A DNA stretch of 64,000 nucleotides from the NCBI GenBank assembly GCA_009840355.1, contig VXNZ01000056.1, positions 186,001 through 250,000 on the forward strand, read 5' to 3'. The notes beneath the pieces were generated by a model, which had not been told where the DNA came from, did no database searches, and worked only from the letters and a program-made list of their open reading frames with translations. Shown here in pieces: positions 8,008-18,124 of the stretch. The DNA comes from Chloroflexota bacterium. Its GTDB lineage: Bacteria; Chloroflexota; Dehalococcoidia; Lucifugimonadales; JADFKI01. Both the position numbers and the translations under genes were made by a program. Each line of letters begins with the position of its first letter. Position 1 is the stretch's first letter.

Positions 8008-8820
8008 TTAGCGTGGTTCGGGCGGCTTCAAGTCTGCAGAGTAGAGCCGATGCCAGTATGCGCCGTTCTCGTCGCGGGCATCCACGAACTGTTCTAGCTC
8101 GTCATATAGCCTGCTCCGCGTTGCCTGCTCCATCTCGTCATCCGGCATAACTGCCGCCACTACCGGATAGGCATCCAGCCCGGTAACCGATCGGACAATC
8201 TTGGCATGGTCAGTAGCCCTGTCAACATCCTCCGTGTCTCCGGTATAAGAGGCTTCGACGACGATGTAGTACACCGGTGTCTCGTCTTCGGCAGTGTACA
8301 AATTTTCAACTGACGCGATAATATCCGGGCACAGGAAGGTTCTTGTGGCTCTTTTCCTAATGTTCAGAGACTTCACCAAGTCTCTGTTCTCTCTAAGCCA
8401 CGCCTCCAGATTGTTTCCGGATATATGTCTAGTCTTTATGTCTTCCAAGCCATGCCTGTACGCGAACAGATGGGCAATCTCGATGTCGGATGCGGATGCG
8501 GCGCTTTGAGCGTAGTTGCCGCGGAAGCTGGATTGGGCGCGAACTTCTCGCCTGAAGGACTCGCCTAGTCCGTTGATGTCTCTTTCCACGACGTCAAGCC
8601 GCCTATCGATAGCGTTGGTCTGCTCAACGATTGCCGCGATGGTCTGGTCCATACGGTCTAGTCGCACGTTGGTCGCGTTGGCATGTCCGACCAACGCCGT
8701 GACGCTCTGCGGCACTTCCAGCAGTTCGACGGTGAGCAGTTCGCGCCGCATTGTCGCGCTAAAAGCCGCATCTTCACGCAGAATAAGCAGCAAGTCATCA
8801 GGCGTGTTGATAGTAGTCAT
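8008..8820 (-). CDS. Coiled-coil protein with PD-(D/E)xK nuclease-like C-terminal domain
   Basis: The 270-aa protein has an N-terminal helical and coiled-coil half (about residues 40-110, heptad-like RLDRMDQTIAAIVEQ and RRLDVVERDI). The C-terminal half has a core resembling the PD-(D/E)xK fold: CPDIIASVENLYT followed by YYIVVEASYTGD, with Asp then Glu-x-Ser positioned like catalytic residues. Similar two-part proteins (DUF3782-like) are common accessory genes of unknown role in cyanobacteria and Chloroflexota. Nuclease activity is not shown. The gene is downstream of the atp terminator and convergent with rex, so it is probably transcribed alone. Confidence 0.72.
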   Translation of the reverse strand: MTTINTPDDLLLILREDAAFSATMRRELLTVELLEVPQSVTALVGHANATNVRLDRMDQTIAAIVEQTNAIDRRLDVVERDINGLGESFRREVRAQSSFRGNYAQSAASASDIEIAHLFAYRHGLEDIKTRHISGNNLEAWLRENRDLVKSLNIRKRATRTFLCPDIIASVENLYTAEDETPVYYIVVEASYTGDTEDVDRATDHAKIVRSVTGLDAYPVVAAVMPDDEMEQATRSRLYDELEQFVDARDENGAYWHRLYSADLKPPEPR

Positions 8821-8849
8821 GCATTGATTATGTATCTATCGCCGAATAG

Positions 8850-8892
8850 AAAAAGAGTGATGGGAGATTGATTCTGCCTCATCACTCTTTTT
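8850..8892 (-). terminator. Strong terminator at the end of the atp operon
   Basis: A perfect 13-bp inverted repeat has arms AAAAAGAGTGATG (8850-8862) and CATCACTCTTTTT (8880-8892). On the minus strand it gives a stable stem ending in a T-tract 25 bp beyond the atpC stop. It can also act in the opposite direction. Confidence 0.8.
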
Positions 8893-8917
8893 CAGTCCGG
8901 AATTAACAAGCGCCGCT

Positions 8918-9364
8918 TTAAGAAGGCTGCGACGGCGGCGGCGCGCCCACACCTCGGCGTGGACGGCGGCGGCGGGCGGCTATAAGCCTGGCTTGCGAGC
9001 GTCGCAGCGACATTACGGCGCGCTGCATGTCCCGGTCGGAGGCGCGGCCGGCAATGCGTTCTTGTGCTCGGCGAACTGCGGCTTCGGCGCGCTCGATGTC
9101 TATCTCTTCCGCGCGCTCAGCGGTATCGGCGAGGATCGTCACACGGTTGGCGAGCACCTCTAGGAAGCCTCCGCTTACTGCCATGTACGACTCTTCGCCG
9201 TCTTTGTCCACGCGGATTTCACCGGGCTGCAATGCCGTCAGCAATGGCGCGTGGTTCGGCAAGATGCCCAATTGCCCGTCGATGCCAGGCGCGACTAGCA
9301 TATCCACATCTTCGGAATACACTCGCCGCTCGGCGGTTACTATTTCCAGTCGCATAGTAGCCAT
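8918..9364 (-). CDS. atpC: F1Fo ATP synthase epsilon subunit
   Basis: Epsilon is the central-stalk subunit that couples rotation and can inhibit hydrolysis. The N-terminal beta-sandwich (about residues 3-88) has the typical [23 protein letters not shown] and ILPNHAPLL segments. The C-terminal two-helix domain is rich in E, R and A, and the extreme C-terminus is an unusual basic, proline-rich tail ([18 protein letters not shown]). At 148 aa it is slightly longer than average because of that tail. An alternative start is Met4. It is the last gene of the atp operon, 59 bp after atpD, and is followed by a strong terminator. Confidence 0.94.
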   Translation of the reverse strand: MATMRLEIVTAERRVYSEDVDMLVAPGIDGQLGILPNHAPLLTALQPGEIRVDKDGEESYMAVSGGFLEVLANRVTILADTAERAEEIDIERAEAAVRRAQERIAGRASDRDMQRAVMSLRRSQARLIAARRRRPRRGVGAPPPSQPS

Positions 9365-9423
9365 TCAGCCACTCCCAAGTTGTGTCGCCATTGTGCCAAC
9401 GCAATTGTACTAACGCGGTTCGT

Positions 9424-10865
<1,442 letters not shown>

Positions 10866-10965
10866 AGTTGAAGTGGAGAATCCGAAAAAGTGGAAGTCCA
10901 GTAATAAAAATACCTTTGCAGTATCTAAATCACTGACAACCGACTATTGCTAACTGACAACTACC

Positions 10966-11829
10966 CTATTGTTCGACCGCCGCGACACCGCCAACGATGT
11001 CCAGCAGTTCCTTCGTTATCGTTTCCTGCCGCGCCTTGTTCATCACGAGCGTAAGGTCGCCCACCATCTCATTGGCGTTGTCGGTGGCGTTTCGCATCGC
11101 GACCATGCGCGCGGACTGCTCGCTGGCGATGCCTTCGAGCAGATAGTGGTAGAGCTGCATTTCCACATAGCGGGGCAGCAGCGCGTCCAGCACGGGGCGC
11201 TCGTCCGGCTCGTATATATAGCCGACCGCCTGTGTCGCTTCGAGCTCGGCGGGTACTACGGGCAGAAGCTGCGCTACCGTCGGACGCTGTAGCGTCGTGT
11301 TCACAAAGTTGGCGTATGCGACGAACACGGCGTCAACATCTTCGTTCGTGAACGAGTCGATGACCATGCGCGCGACCGGCGTTACGACATCCAAGCCCGG
11401 TCGGTCGGGAATATCGGTGAAGACGGCCTGGACATCCTGTCCCGTCCGCACCATAAAGTCCCTGCCCTTCTTGCCGAGCGCGATCACTTTGACGCCTGCG
11501 CCTTCCTGATCGACGACGAACTGCCCTGCGGCGCGGTTGATATTGGAGTTCAAGCCGCCGGTCAAGCCCCTGTCCGGCGATATGACGACCAGCCCGACAT
11601 TGCGGCGCGGTCGTTCCACCAGCAGCGGGTGATGCTCTTCGTCGTCCTGAGTCTGCGCGGCGAGGTGCGCCAAGAGCGTCTGCATCAGATCGGAATACGG
11701 CCTTCCACGAAGGGCGGATTCCTGCGTGCGGCGCATCTTGGAAGCCGCGATCATGGACATCGCCTTCGTGATTTTCGCCGTATTCTCGACGCTGCGAATG
11801 CGCCGCCTAATCTGTCTTACGCTTGCCAT
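10966..11829 (-). CDS. atpG: F1Fo ATP synthase gamma subunit
   Basis: Gamma forms the central rotating shaft. The conserved N-terminal helix is clear (RQIRRRIRSVENTAKITKAM, followed by MIAASKMRR), as is the conserved C-terminal helix (MVAMRNATDNANEM with LTLVMNKARQETITKEL). At 287 aa it has normal length. It is encoded between the DUF4177 insertion and atpD. Confidence 0.96.
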   Translation of the reverse strand: MASVRQIRRRIRSVENTAKITKAMSMIAASKMRRTQESALRGRPYSDLMQTLLAHLAAQTQDDEEHHPLLVERPRRNVGLVVISPDRGLTGGLNSNINRAAGQFVVDQEGAGVKVIALGKKGRDFMVRTGQDVQAVFTDIPDRPGLDVVTPVARMVIDSFTNEDVDAVFVAYANFVNTTLQRPTVAQLLPVVPAELEATQAVGYIYEPDERPVLDALLPRYVEMQLYHYLLEGIASEQSARMVAMRNATDNANEMVGDLTLVMNKARQETITKELLDIVGGVAAVEQ

Positions 11830-11873
11830 ATTTGATCCTGTCTCAGGTGTTCAGCGTATGAATGAGAATGATT

Positions 11874-12065
11874 CTAGGTCTGCTTTGGACGCTTAAAGTA
11901 AGCCCTGATGTACTGACCTCTCATGCCTGAAATTCTTTGGGAAACATTAACAAGTTCCCAGCCTTGACTGCCCAACGAGTTAAGTTCGTTTTGCTCCTCT
12001 TCCGGCGTCAACGTGCCTCCCCGCTTCTGTCCAAGAGATACAACTAGATACTCCCATATCGTCAT
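11874..12065 (-). CDS. DUF4177 small protein inside the atp operon
   Basis: The 63-aa protein has the DUF4177 pattern: an aromatic start MTIWEYLVVSL, an acidic helix (EEEQNELNSLG), and the diagnostic GWELVNVSQ core followed by a beta-strand YIRAYFKRPK. The family is small, widespread and of unknown function. An in-frame ORF extends to 12134, but the ATG at 12065 gives the family-typical N-terminus. No good Shine-Dalgarno precedes it. It lies 37 bp after atpA and 44 bp before atpG, in the same direction, so it is almost certainly cotranscribed. It is not a known ATP synthase subunit. Confidence 0.7.
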   Translation of the reverse strand: MTIWEYLVVSLGQKRGGTLTPEEEQNELNSLGSQGWELVNVSQRISGMRGQYIRAYFKRPKQT

Positions 12066-12102
12066 CGCCGAGACCACATATCGTTTACTGATTACTGAAA
12101 AC

Positions 12103-13614
12103 CTAATACGGCACATTCGCCTTGAAGTCGTCAATCGCCGCCTTCAGAGCCTCTTCGCTGTCGCCTCCAATGTCCTTTGCCTCCGCTATGCCGGCGAGAA
12201 GGTCGGGCTGGTTGGAAGCGAAGTAGCTTGCGAAGGCCGCCTCGAACGCCCGAACCTTTTCGATTTCAACATCGTCCAGATAGCCGTTCGCGAGCGCGTA
12301 CAGGATTGCCGCCTGCTGTTCCATCGAAATTGGGGCGTTCTGGTCCTGCTTTAGGATTTCGGTGGCGCGCTGGCCGCGTTCGAGCTGCTGTCGTGTTGCA
12401 GCGTCAAGGTCTGCGGTGCCGAACTGCGCGAATGTCTGCAACTCTGCGTACTGCGCGAGGTCTAGCCGCAGGCTGCCCGCGACTCCGCGGATTGCGCGAG
12501 TTTGTGCGGCGCTGCCCACGCGTGACACCGAGAGACCGGCATTCACGGCGGGGCGGATGCCGGAGTTGAACAGCTCAGGCTCAAGGTATATCTGCCCGTC
12601 CGTGATGGAGATAACATTAGTTGGCACATACGCGGACACGTCGCCGGCGAGCGTCTCGATGATGGGCAGCGCGGTGATGGAACCGCCGCCGTTTGCCTCG
12701 TCGAGCTTCGCGGCGCGCTCTAGCAGCCGGCTGTGCAGGTAGAAGACATCGCCCGGGTATGCTTCGCGGCCCGGCGGGCGGCGAAGCAGCAGCGACATCT
12801 GGCGATACGCCCAGGCGTGCTTGGACAGGTCGTCGTATATTATGAGCGCGTCCTTGCCCTGCCACATGAACTCTTCAGCCATCGCGCAGCCCGCGTATGG
12901 CGCGAGATACTGCATTGGCGCGGGGTCGGATGCGTTCGCGGCGACGACGATGGTGTGGTCCATCGCGCCGTATTGCTCGAGTAGCGCGACAGTCTGCGCC
13001 ACCTTGCCGACCTTCTGCCCGATGGCGACATAGATGCAGATAAGGTCGCCGCCGCGCTGGTTGATGATGGAATCAAGCGCGATGGCGGATTTGCCGGTAG
13101 AGCGGTCACCGATGATTAGCTCACGCTGCCCGCGTCCGACCGGGATCATCGCGTCGATAGCCTTGATGCCCGTCTGCACCGGCGTGTCCACCGAGCTGCG
13201 GATAGCCACATTCGGCGCGACTACTTCAACTTCGCGCGTGCTGCTTGTGTTGATGGGGCCCTTGCCGTCGATGGGCTGGCCCAGCGCGTCCACGACACGA
13301 CCGACAAGGTCATCGCCCGTGGGGACGACGACCACGCGGCCGGTGCTCCTGACCTCGCTGCCCTCTTTGACGGCAAGTGGATCGCCCATAATCACGGAAC
13401 CCACGCTGTCTTCTTCGAGGTTCAGCGCCATGCCCATGATGCCGCCCTCGAACTCCAGCAGTTCGCTGTAGGCGACGCCGGACAAGCCGTGAACCTGCGC
13501 AATGCCGTCGCCAACCTCAACGACCGTGCCGACATCAACCATACTCAGGTCGCGCCCGAACTCTTCAATCTGGCGCCTTATTACCGAAGCAATGTCTTGT
13601 CCTCTAACTGCCAT
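12103..13614 (-). CDS. atpA: F1Fo ATP synthase alpha subunit
   Basis: Alpha is the non-catalytic nucleotide-binding subunit of F1. The P-loop is GDRSTGKS (about residues 169-176), where GDRQTGKT is usual. The family signature around [17 protein letters not shown] is present. At 503 aa it has the typical length. Its N-terminus ([21 protein letters not shown]) is the peripheral-stalk docking region. The start is preceded by CGGAGGAGC. It follows atpH by 95 bp and precedes a DUF4177 gene. Confidence 0.97.
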   Translation of the reverse strand: MAVRGQDIASVIRRQIEEFGRDLSMVDVGTVVEVGDGIAQVHGLSGVAYSELLEFEGGIMGMALNLEEDSVGSVIMGDPLAVKEGSEVRSTGRVVVVPTGDDLVGRVVDALGQPIDGKGPINTSSTREVEVVAPNVAIRSSVDTPVQTGIKAIDAMIPVGRGQRELIIGDRSTGKSAIALDSIINQRGGDLICIYVAIGQKVGKVAQTVALLEQYGAMDHTIVVAANASDPAPMQYLAPYAGCAMAEEFMWQGKDALIIYDDLSKHAWAYRQMSLLLRRPPGREAYPGDVFYLHSRLLERAAKLDEANGGGSITALPIIETLAGDVSAYVPTNVISITDGQIYLEPELFNSGIRPAVNAGLSVSRVGSAAQTRAIRGVAGSLRLDLAQYAELQTFAQFGTADLDAATRQQLERGQRATEILKQDQNAPISMEQQAAILYALANGYLDDVEIEKVRAFEAAFASYFASNQPDLLAGIAEAKDIGGDSEEALKAAIDDFKANVPY

Positions 13615-13709
13615 GCAGCTCCTCCGTCCGAAGCGACGCTCCCAAGGGCATGTCGCTTGTAGTTTTTCTCTGCGCCCTAAATGCGCGATCCTATATGCGT
13701 CCTAATGGA

Positions 13710-14249
13710 CTAGGCGCCTTGCACCAGTTCGCGCCGCAGTTCGTCCAGTTTCATTCTAGTGCTGCCGTCGATTACTTTGTCGCCGACACGCGCTACGAAA
13801 CCTCCGAGCAGGTACGGCTCGACCCTTGTTGTCGCCGTAATGTCCTTGCCTACGATGCCCGTGAGCATCTGCACGATGCGCTGCTGCTGTTCGTCGTCCA
13901 GCGGCACGGCGGACACGATTTCGGCGCGTTCGACGCCGTTGTGTTCGTCAAGCATCTGCTGATACGACTCGGTAATGCCCGGCAGGAGCCTAGCCGAATT
14001 GCGCGATGCGAGCAACGATATGAGATTGCGCGCGAGCTCGCCTACGGAATCGCCAATGGACTCCGCAATCAGGTCGGTCTTCTGCTGCAATGTGAACTGC
14101 GGCGCGTCCAGGAAGGCGGCGAACTCTTCGTTTGCCATCGCGTCTGTGAGCAATGCCAGGTCGTCGAGCCATCTATCAGGCTCGCCCTGATCCAGCGCTA
14201 TCGCGAAGACCGCTTGAGCGTACCTGCGCGCGGATGCTCCTCTTGCCAT
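13710..14249 (-). CDS. atpH: F1Fo ATP synthase delta subunit
   Basis: Delta caps F1 and holds the peripheral stalk. The start MARGASARRYAQAVFAIALD is the typical alpha-helical N-terminal domain. The C-terminal domain includes AEIVSAVPLDDEQQQRI and the conserved DPYLLGG-like segment VEPYLLGGFVARVGDKVIDG. At 179 aa it is family-typical. It lies between atpF and atpA. Confidence 0.94.
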   Translation of the reverse strand: MARGASARRYAQAVFAIALDQGEPDRWLDDLALLTDAMANEEFAAFLDAPQFTLQQKTDLIAESIGDSVGELARNLISLLASRNSARLLPGITESYQQMLDEHNGVERAEIVSAVPLDDEQQQRIVQMLTGIVGKDITATTRVEPYLLGGFVARVGDKVIDGSTRMKLDELRRELVQGA

Positions 14250-14338
14250 TTGACCCTTCTCGCTTCAATTCATGGATGCCGCCAAACGCTGGCAGCCGTT
14301 TCGATGTGCCTGTCGCAACCTAGTTACACCACTGCGCT

Positions 14339-14842
14339 TCAGTTGCTATTTATACGGGAGCCGCTCTCTTCCAGAACGCGGTCGATGATGTCTTGGTGCG
14401 CCTGTTCGTCGAGCGAGCGTTCAACAACTTGCTCGGCGGCGGTTATCGCCAAGCCTGCGAATTCGCTGCGGAGCTGTTCGATGGCGGCGTCTCGCTCGCG
14501 CTGGATATTGGCTTCAGCGCGGCTGCGCTCCGCTTCGATATCCTGCCTAACCTTCGCGGTCTCTTCCTCGCGGAAGCGGTCGGCAACCTCACGCGCGGAC
14601 GCGATGAGCTGCTGACCTTCGGCGCGGGCAGCTTCGAGCTGCGCTGCCACTTCTTCTTGCGACGCGGCGGACTCTTGCTGCGCGCGCTCTGCAGCTTCGA
14701 GGCTTTCCCGAATGCGATGCGAACGCTGGTCGAGCATGTTCACGATGGGCTTGTACAGCGTCAGCCGCAATACTATGAGCAATACCAGAAAGCTGATAAT
14801 ATGCGTTAACAAGCCCGGCAGGTTGATACCCAAGGCTTCCAT
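14339..14842 (-). CDS. atpF: F1Fo ATP synthase b subunit
   Basis: Subunit b forms the peripheral stalk. An N-terminal transmembrane helix lies at about residues 8-28 (LLTHIISFLVLLIVLRLTLY), followed by a long charged helix rich in E, A, Q and R up to about 150. At 167 aa it is normal for a single homodimeric b subunit, and no second b' gene is present. It lies 89 bp upstream of atpH. Confidence 0.94.
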   Translation of the reverse strand: MEALGINLPGLLTHIISFLVLLIVLRLTLYKPIVNMLDQRSHRIRESLEAAERAQQESAASQEEVAAQLEAARAEGQQLIASAREVADRFREEETAKVRQDIEAERSRAEANIQRERDAAIEQLRSEFAGLAITAAEQVVERSLDEQAHQDIIDRVLEESGSRINSN

Positions 14843-14991
14843 GCCTTCTCCCCTATCTTCTGAATGCCTTCATTGCCGCTCCCTTCCCCCAATACCCTAT
14901 GGGATTACCTGCTATCGGCTTACCGCCGTAGCGCGATTATCACCGTAGCCGTAGGGGAAGGCAGCGCTGTTTGTTTGCTACAGTTGTGTGG

Positions 14992-15216
<225 letters not shown>

Positions 15217-15331
15217 TCACTTCTCCTTCGTATTGATTTCTGCGTACCCTGTACTTTTCAGGTCCTACGCATTTTCGACTGAATGAGATAGATGTTGTCG
15301 TGATGCAACAATAACAATGTGGTGATGTAGT

Positions 15332-16384
15332 TTAGTGATGCTCGCCGCCATGCGCCGTGGTTGCCATCACCGCAAATACCAGCGTGAGCATTGCGAAGAT
15401 GAACGCCTGTATCGCGCCGACGAACAGCTCCAGACCGAGGAACGGCACGATCCCGATGAGCGGGAACAGGAACGCCATTGCGAACAGCAGCACCTCACCT
15501 GCGAACATGTTGCCGAACAGACGGAAGGTGAAGCTGATTATCTTGGCGACTTCGCCGATGGCTTCGAGTATGCCGACGAATAGACCGACGGGTCCTTCTT
15601 TGAAGTTGATGAACTTGCCCACATGGCCGAAGCCGAGCGCGGACAAGCCCCATATGTGAATCGTGACCATGGAAATCAACGCGATAGCGAGTGTCATGTT
15701 CACATCGGTGTTCGCGCTGCGCAGGAACGGCACTAGAATGCCCGCTTGCTTACCCTCGCCGGCGCTGTGGGTTTCCTCGTACTCGTGGGCGGTGATGTCG
15801 TTCCCCAGCGAGCCAAAGCCCAAGTAGCCGAAGCCGCCATCACCCTCAAACACTTGCAGGTGGATGTCGTGCAGGTTAACTTGCTCGCCTTCGGGCAACT
15901 TATCTTCGACGTGGTGTATGTACTCTTCCGGCGACTCTATCCTGCCGATTGTGCCGAAGCCGGGCAGGATGCCTGTCCAGTTGGCAACCATGATGAACAG
16001 GAAAATTGTCATCACGAGCGGGAAGAAGCGGCGCGCGCGTTCGGCACCTGCGATTCGTTCGCACATGCCAAGGAAGAATTCGATGAAGACTTCTACGAGG
16101 TTCTGCAATCCGGTCGGCACTTCTTGCATGCGACGGGTTGCGAGGAAGGAGATAACAATCAGAATCACGATCGCAAGCCAAGCGGCAATCATCGTATTCA
16201 TGAGTTTCCAGCCGGGCAGGATGTAGCCGGCGAGAACGGGTTCTGCGGGGAGCTGAATATGAGCCAGCGGCGCGCTGAGGAAGCCGAATCCGAACGCGCT
16301 GCCAAGAGCACCGCCTAAAAGACTGACTACAAATGCGATTACTGCGATTATAAGTATTGCCAGAGTCTTAGGATTGCTAAGCAC
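15332..16384 (-). CDS. atpB: F1Fo ATP synthase a subunit
   Basis: Subunit a forms the proton half-channels. The essential arginine is in SFTFRLFGNMFAGE (about residue 286), followed by the conserved C-terminal helices. It is longer than usual at 350 aa. A hydrophilic insertion at about residues 147-215, rich in E, H and G, follows the NWTGILPGFG segment and would form an extra exposed loop. The start is GTG, with AAAGGAT about 11 nt upstream. It lies between the AtpI/AtpZ-like gene and atpE. Confidence 0.95.
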   Translation of the reverse strand: MLSNPKTLAILIIAVIAFVVSLLGGALGSAFGFGFLSAPLAHIQLPAEPVLAGYILPGWKLMNTMIAAWLAIVILIVISFLATRRMQEVPTGLQNLVEVFIEFFLGMCERIAGAERARRFFPLVMTIFLFIMVANWTGILPGFGTIGRIESPEEYIHHVEDKLPEGEQVNLHDIHLQVFEGDGGFGYLGFGSLGNDITAHEYEETHSAGEGKQAGILVPFLRSANTDVNMTLAIALISMVTIHIWGLSALGFGHVGKFINFKEGPVGLFVGILEAIGEVAKIISFTFRLFGNMFAGEVLLFAMAFLFPLIGIVPFLGLELFVGAIQAFIFAMLTLVFAVMATTAHGGEHH

Positions 16385-16438
16385 GCTCTACAATATCCTT
16401 TTCAGTGTCAGCCGTCGGGCTTATCCGGAAAGACAGCC

Positions 16439-16660
16439 CTATTCGTCCCGTTCGGCGGAAAAGACCGCCAAGAGCATCCGCATCATTCCTACCGCCGCAA
16501 CCGCAATGCCTAAACCAAGCCCCAACAGAGTGAACAAAGGTCTCAATTCCAGCCATTTATCAAGCAAATAGCCGCCGTATGTTCCGCCTGCGATACAGAT
16601 TGCCACATACCAACCGATGCCCAGAAGTTGAAGCAGCAGCGCCAATCTTTCGGCGTTCAA
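16439..16660 (-). CDS. AtpZ/AtpI-type ATP synthase accessory membrane protein
   Basis: The 73-aa protein has two hydrophobic segments: LGIGWYVAICIAGGTYGGYL, ending in LDKW, and PLFTLLGLGLGIAVAAVGM. The GG-x-LDKW pattern is typical of the F0F1 ATPase gene-1 product (AtpZ/AtpI family), which helps assemble the c-ring or acts in Mg2+/Ca2+ transport. The TTG start at 16660 is supported by AAGGAGG six nt upstream. A longer frame to 16741 reads through the promoter and into a repeat element and is rejected. It is the first gene of the atp operon, as usual. Confidence 0.82.
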   Translation of the reverse strand: MNAERLALLLQLLGIGWYVAICIAGGTYGGYLLDKWLELRPLFTLLGLGLGIAVAAVGMMRMLLAVFSAERDE

Positions 16661-16685
16661 TCGCGCCTCCTTCAATGGCTTGTGT

Positions 16686-16715
16686 AGTATATCACAATCA
16701 TTTTGAGAATGTAAA
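16686..16715 (-). promoter_or_regulatory. atp operon promoter
   Basis: On the minus strand TTTACA (16715-16710), an 18-bp spacer and TATACT (16691-16686) form a good sigma-70-type promoter. It lies 26 bp upstream of the TTG start of the first atp gene. Confidence 0.6.
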
Positions 16716-16729
16716 TTTATTGTTACACG

Positions 16730-16910
16730 AGACGATTTCACAAATCCTTAATGTTGCTATTCCGCGCTGTCTTTGTCATTCCGAACGCAGTGAGGAACCT
16801 GAAGCATGTCCCTGCGAAAGCAGGGATCGTTGTATGCAAAACTGTTTCCGAATTCAGATTTCTCGCTTTGCTCGAAATGACAGGTATAAATTGCGTTTGT
16901 GAGATCGTCT
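16730..16910 (+). repeat. Inverted-repeat (MITE-like) element, 181-bp form, copy A
   Basis: The ends AGACGATTTCACAAA and TTTGTGAGATCGTCT are 15-bp terminal inverted repeats with one mismatch. Inside are TGTCATTCCGAACGCAGTG and TTTCTCGCTTTGCTCGAAAT blocks shared with three other copies in this window. It lies directly upstream of the atp promoter. The ORFs in it are repeat translations, not genes. The stretch 16742-17159 holds this element, then about 190 bp with no recognisable gene, then the terminator at 17102. Confidence 0.8.
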
Positions 16911-17101
16911 TTACACGTTGGCGTGTGGCGCTTGCGCTAGTCCCCTGCCCCGCTCGCACAGATTAGCGCCCGGACGAAAGTGGCCTTACAAAATAAATGC
17001 CTACCAGCAAAGTCCCGTCCCGCTATGGGAGAAAGGACTCTGGAGCAGCAATAGCACCGTACTTTGCTACCACTATGCGCCATCACTACGACTGAATGCA
17101 A

Positions 17102-17131
17102 ATGACCTCGCTATATTTCTAGCGAGGTCAT
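17102..17131 (-). terminator. Hairpin downstream of the bifunctional nuclease gene
   Basis: A perfect 12-bp stem, ATGACCTCGCTA / TAGCGAGGTCAT, lies 28 bp past the stop of the BFN-family gene. The T-tract after it on the minus strand is short (CATTTGCATT), so termination is likely but not certain. Confidence 0.6.
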
Positions 17132-17159
17132 ATTGTTCATCACATTGGTAGGCGCAGGG

Positions 17160-17717
17160 TTACCTATTCTGTGTTGGCGCGTCACCTTGATCCAGATCGA
17201 TATCCAGCGAGCCGATGAAGTCTTCAAAGGCGGATAGTTTAGCGCGCTCTTCTTCGGTCACCGGGCGCGGCGCATCGAGTTCGTGCTCGGAGGCGTGTAC
17301 CGCTTTGCCGGTCTCAGCGTCGAGGATGATTGCCGCTTTATCCACGACGGCAGTTTCCGCGAATATGGGAGAGTCGGTGCGCACTGCTAGGGCTAGGGCG
17401 TCGCTTGGACGGGAATCTACTTCCATCACGGAGCCATTGACTTGCAGCACGATTTTGGCGAAGAAGGTGTCGTCGGTGAGGTCGGAGACGACGATGCGGT
17501 CAACCTGCGCGTTCAGCGATGTGATGACATCGAACAGCAGATCGTGGGTCAGCGGTCGAGGCACGGTTACATTCTGCAACTTCAGCGCGATCGCGTCCGC
17601 TTCGCTGGGGCCAATCCAGATGGGCAGGTATTTGTCCGTGTCCTTCACTCGAAGAATGACAACCCGCTGCTGGTTCATTAGGCTCACGCGGATGCCGTCG
17701 ATGACCAATTCCAGCAT
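17160..17717 (-). CDS. Bifunctional nuclease (BFN/DUF151) family protein
   Basis: The BFN domain covers about residues 1-135. It includes the diagnostic VVILRVKDTDKYLPIWIG segment, the PRPLTHDLL motif and the closing SRPSDALALAVRTDSPIF block. The fold is ascribed to RNase/DNase activity in plant and Thermotoga homologues; the bacterial role is poorly known. A C-terminal acidic tail of about 50 residues follows. The ATG at 17717 was chosen over the upstream in-frame start at 17771 because GGAGGGG lies 8 nt before it. It is a single gene with its own hairpin terminator. Confidence 0.88.
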   Translation of the reverse strand: MLELVIDGIRVSLMNQQRVVILRVKDTDKYLPIWIGPSEADAIALKLQNVTVPRPLTHDLLFDVITSLNAQVDRIVVSDLTDDTFFAKIVLQVNGSVMEVDSRPSDALALAVRTDSPIFAETAVVDKAAIILDAETGKAVHASEHELDAPRPVTEEERAKLSAFEDFIGSLDIDLDQGDAPTQNR

Positions 17718-17920
17718 CAGATCGTCCCCTCCAGTGGTTAATTTCCGATTGTCAGCATATTGTAAGCACAAGGCAAATGAGTGTCAACGCATGAACGGGG
17801 TAACTGCGAGTTGCTTGTGCGCAGTTCATGCCGTTCATAGGGAAGGCATTCTTCGCATCCGCCGATGAAATCTCAGCGCGAGCAGGAAATATCGACACAC
17901 TCGAATTTCTGGTCGCGCCG

Positions 17921-18124
17921 TTACCGGGGAGGCGCCGCATCCTTGAACGGCTGCCCGCGCATGCGGCGTTCTAGCGATGAGCGCGGCAGGGTTACGCGGC
18001 GAGCGCAGCCTGTGCAGGAGATTCCGATGTCTGCGCCGACGCGGACTACGCGCCAGTCGAATTCGCCGCAGGGATGCCGCTTTTTCAGGCGCACATAATC
18101 TCCAATTTCGTACTGCGTTACCAC
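17921..18124 (-). CDS. DUF951 family zinc-ribbon-like small protein
   Basis: The 67-aa protein matches DUF951: YEIGDYVRLKKRHPCG, then FDWRVVRVGADIGISCTGC, then a RVTLPRSSLERR block. Three Cys residues (one in HPCG, two in CTGC) may help bind a metal. The function is unknown. The start is GTG within the end of pyrF (GTGGTAA), overlapping it by 7 bp, which implies translational coupling. Confidence 0.85.
   Translation of the reverse strand: MVTQYEIGDYVRLKKRHPCGEFDWRVVRVGADIGISCTGCARRVTLPRSSLERRMRGQPFKDAAPPR

Noticed and set aside
16738-16966. ORFs in both strands of the repeat element, translating to VIPNAVRNL or HSERSEEPE-like strings
   Set aside because: These strings are translations of the inverted-repeat element and recur with it in other gaps. 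They have no ribosome-binding site or conserved start and are not genes.
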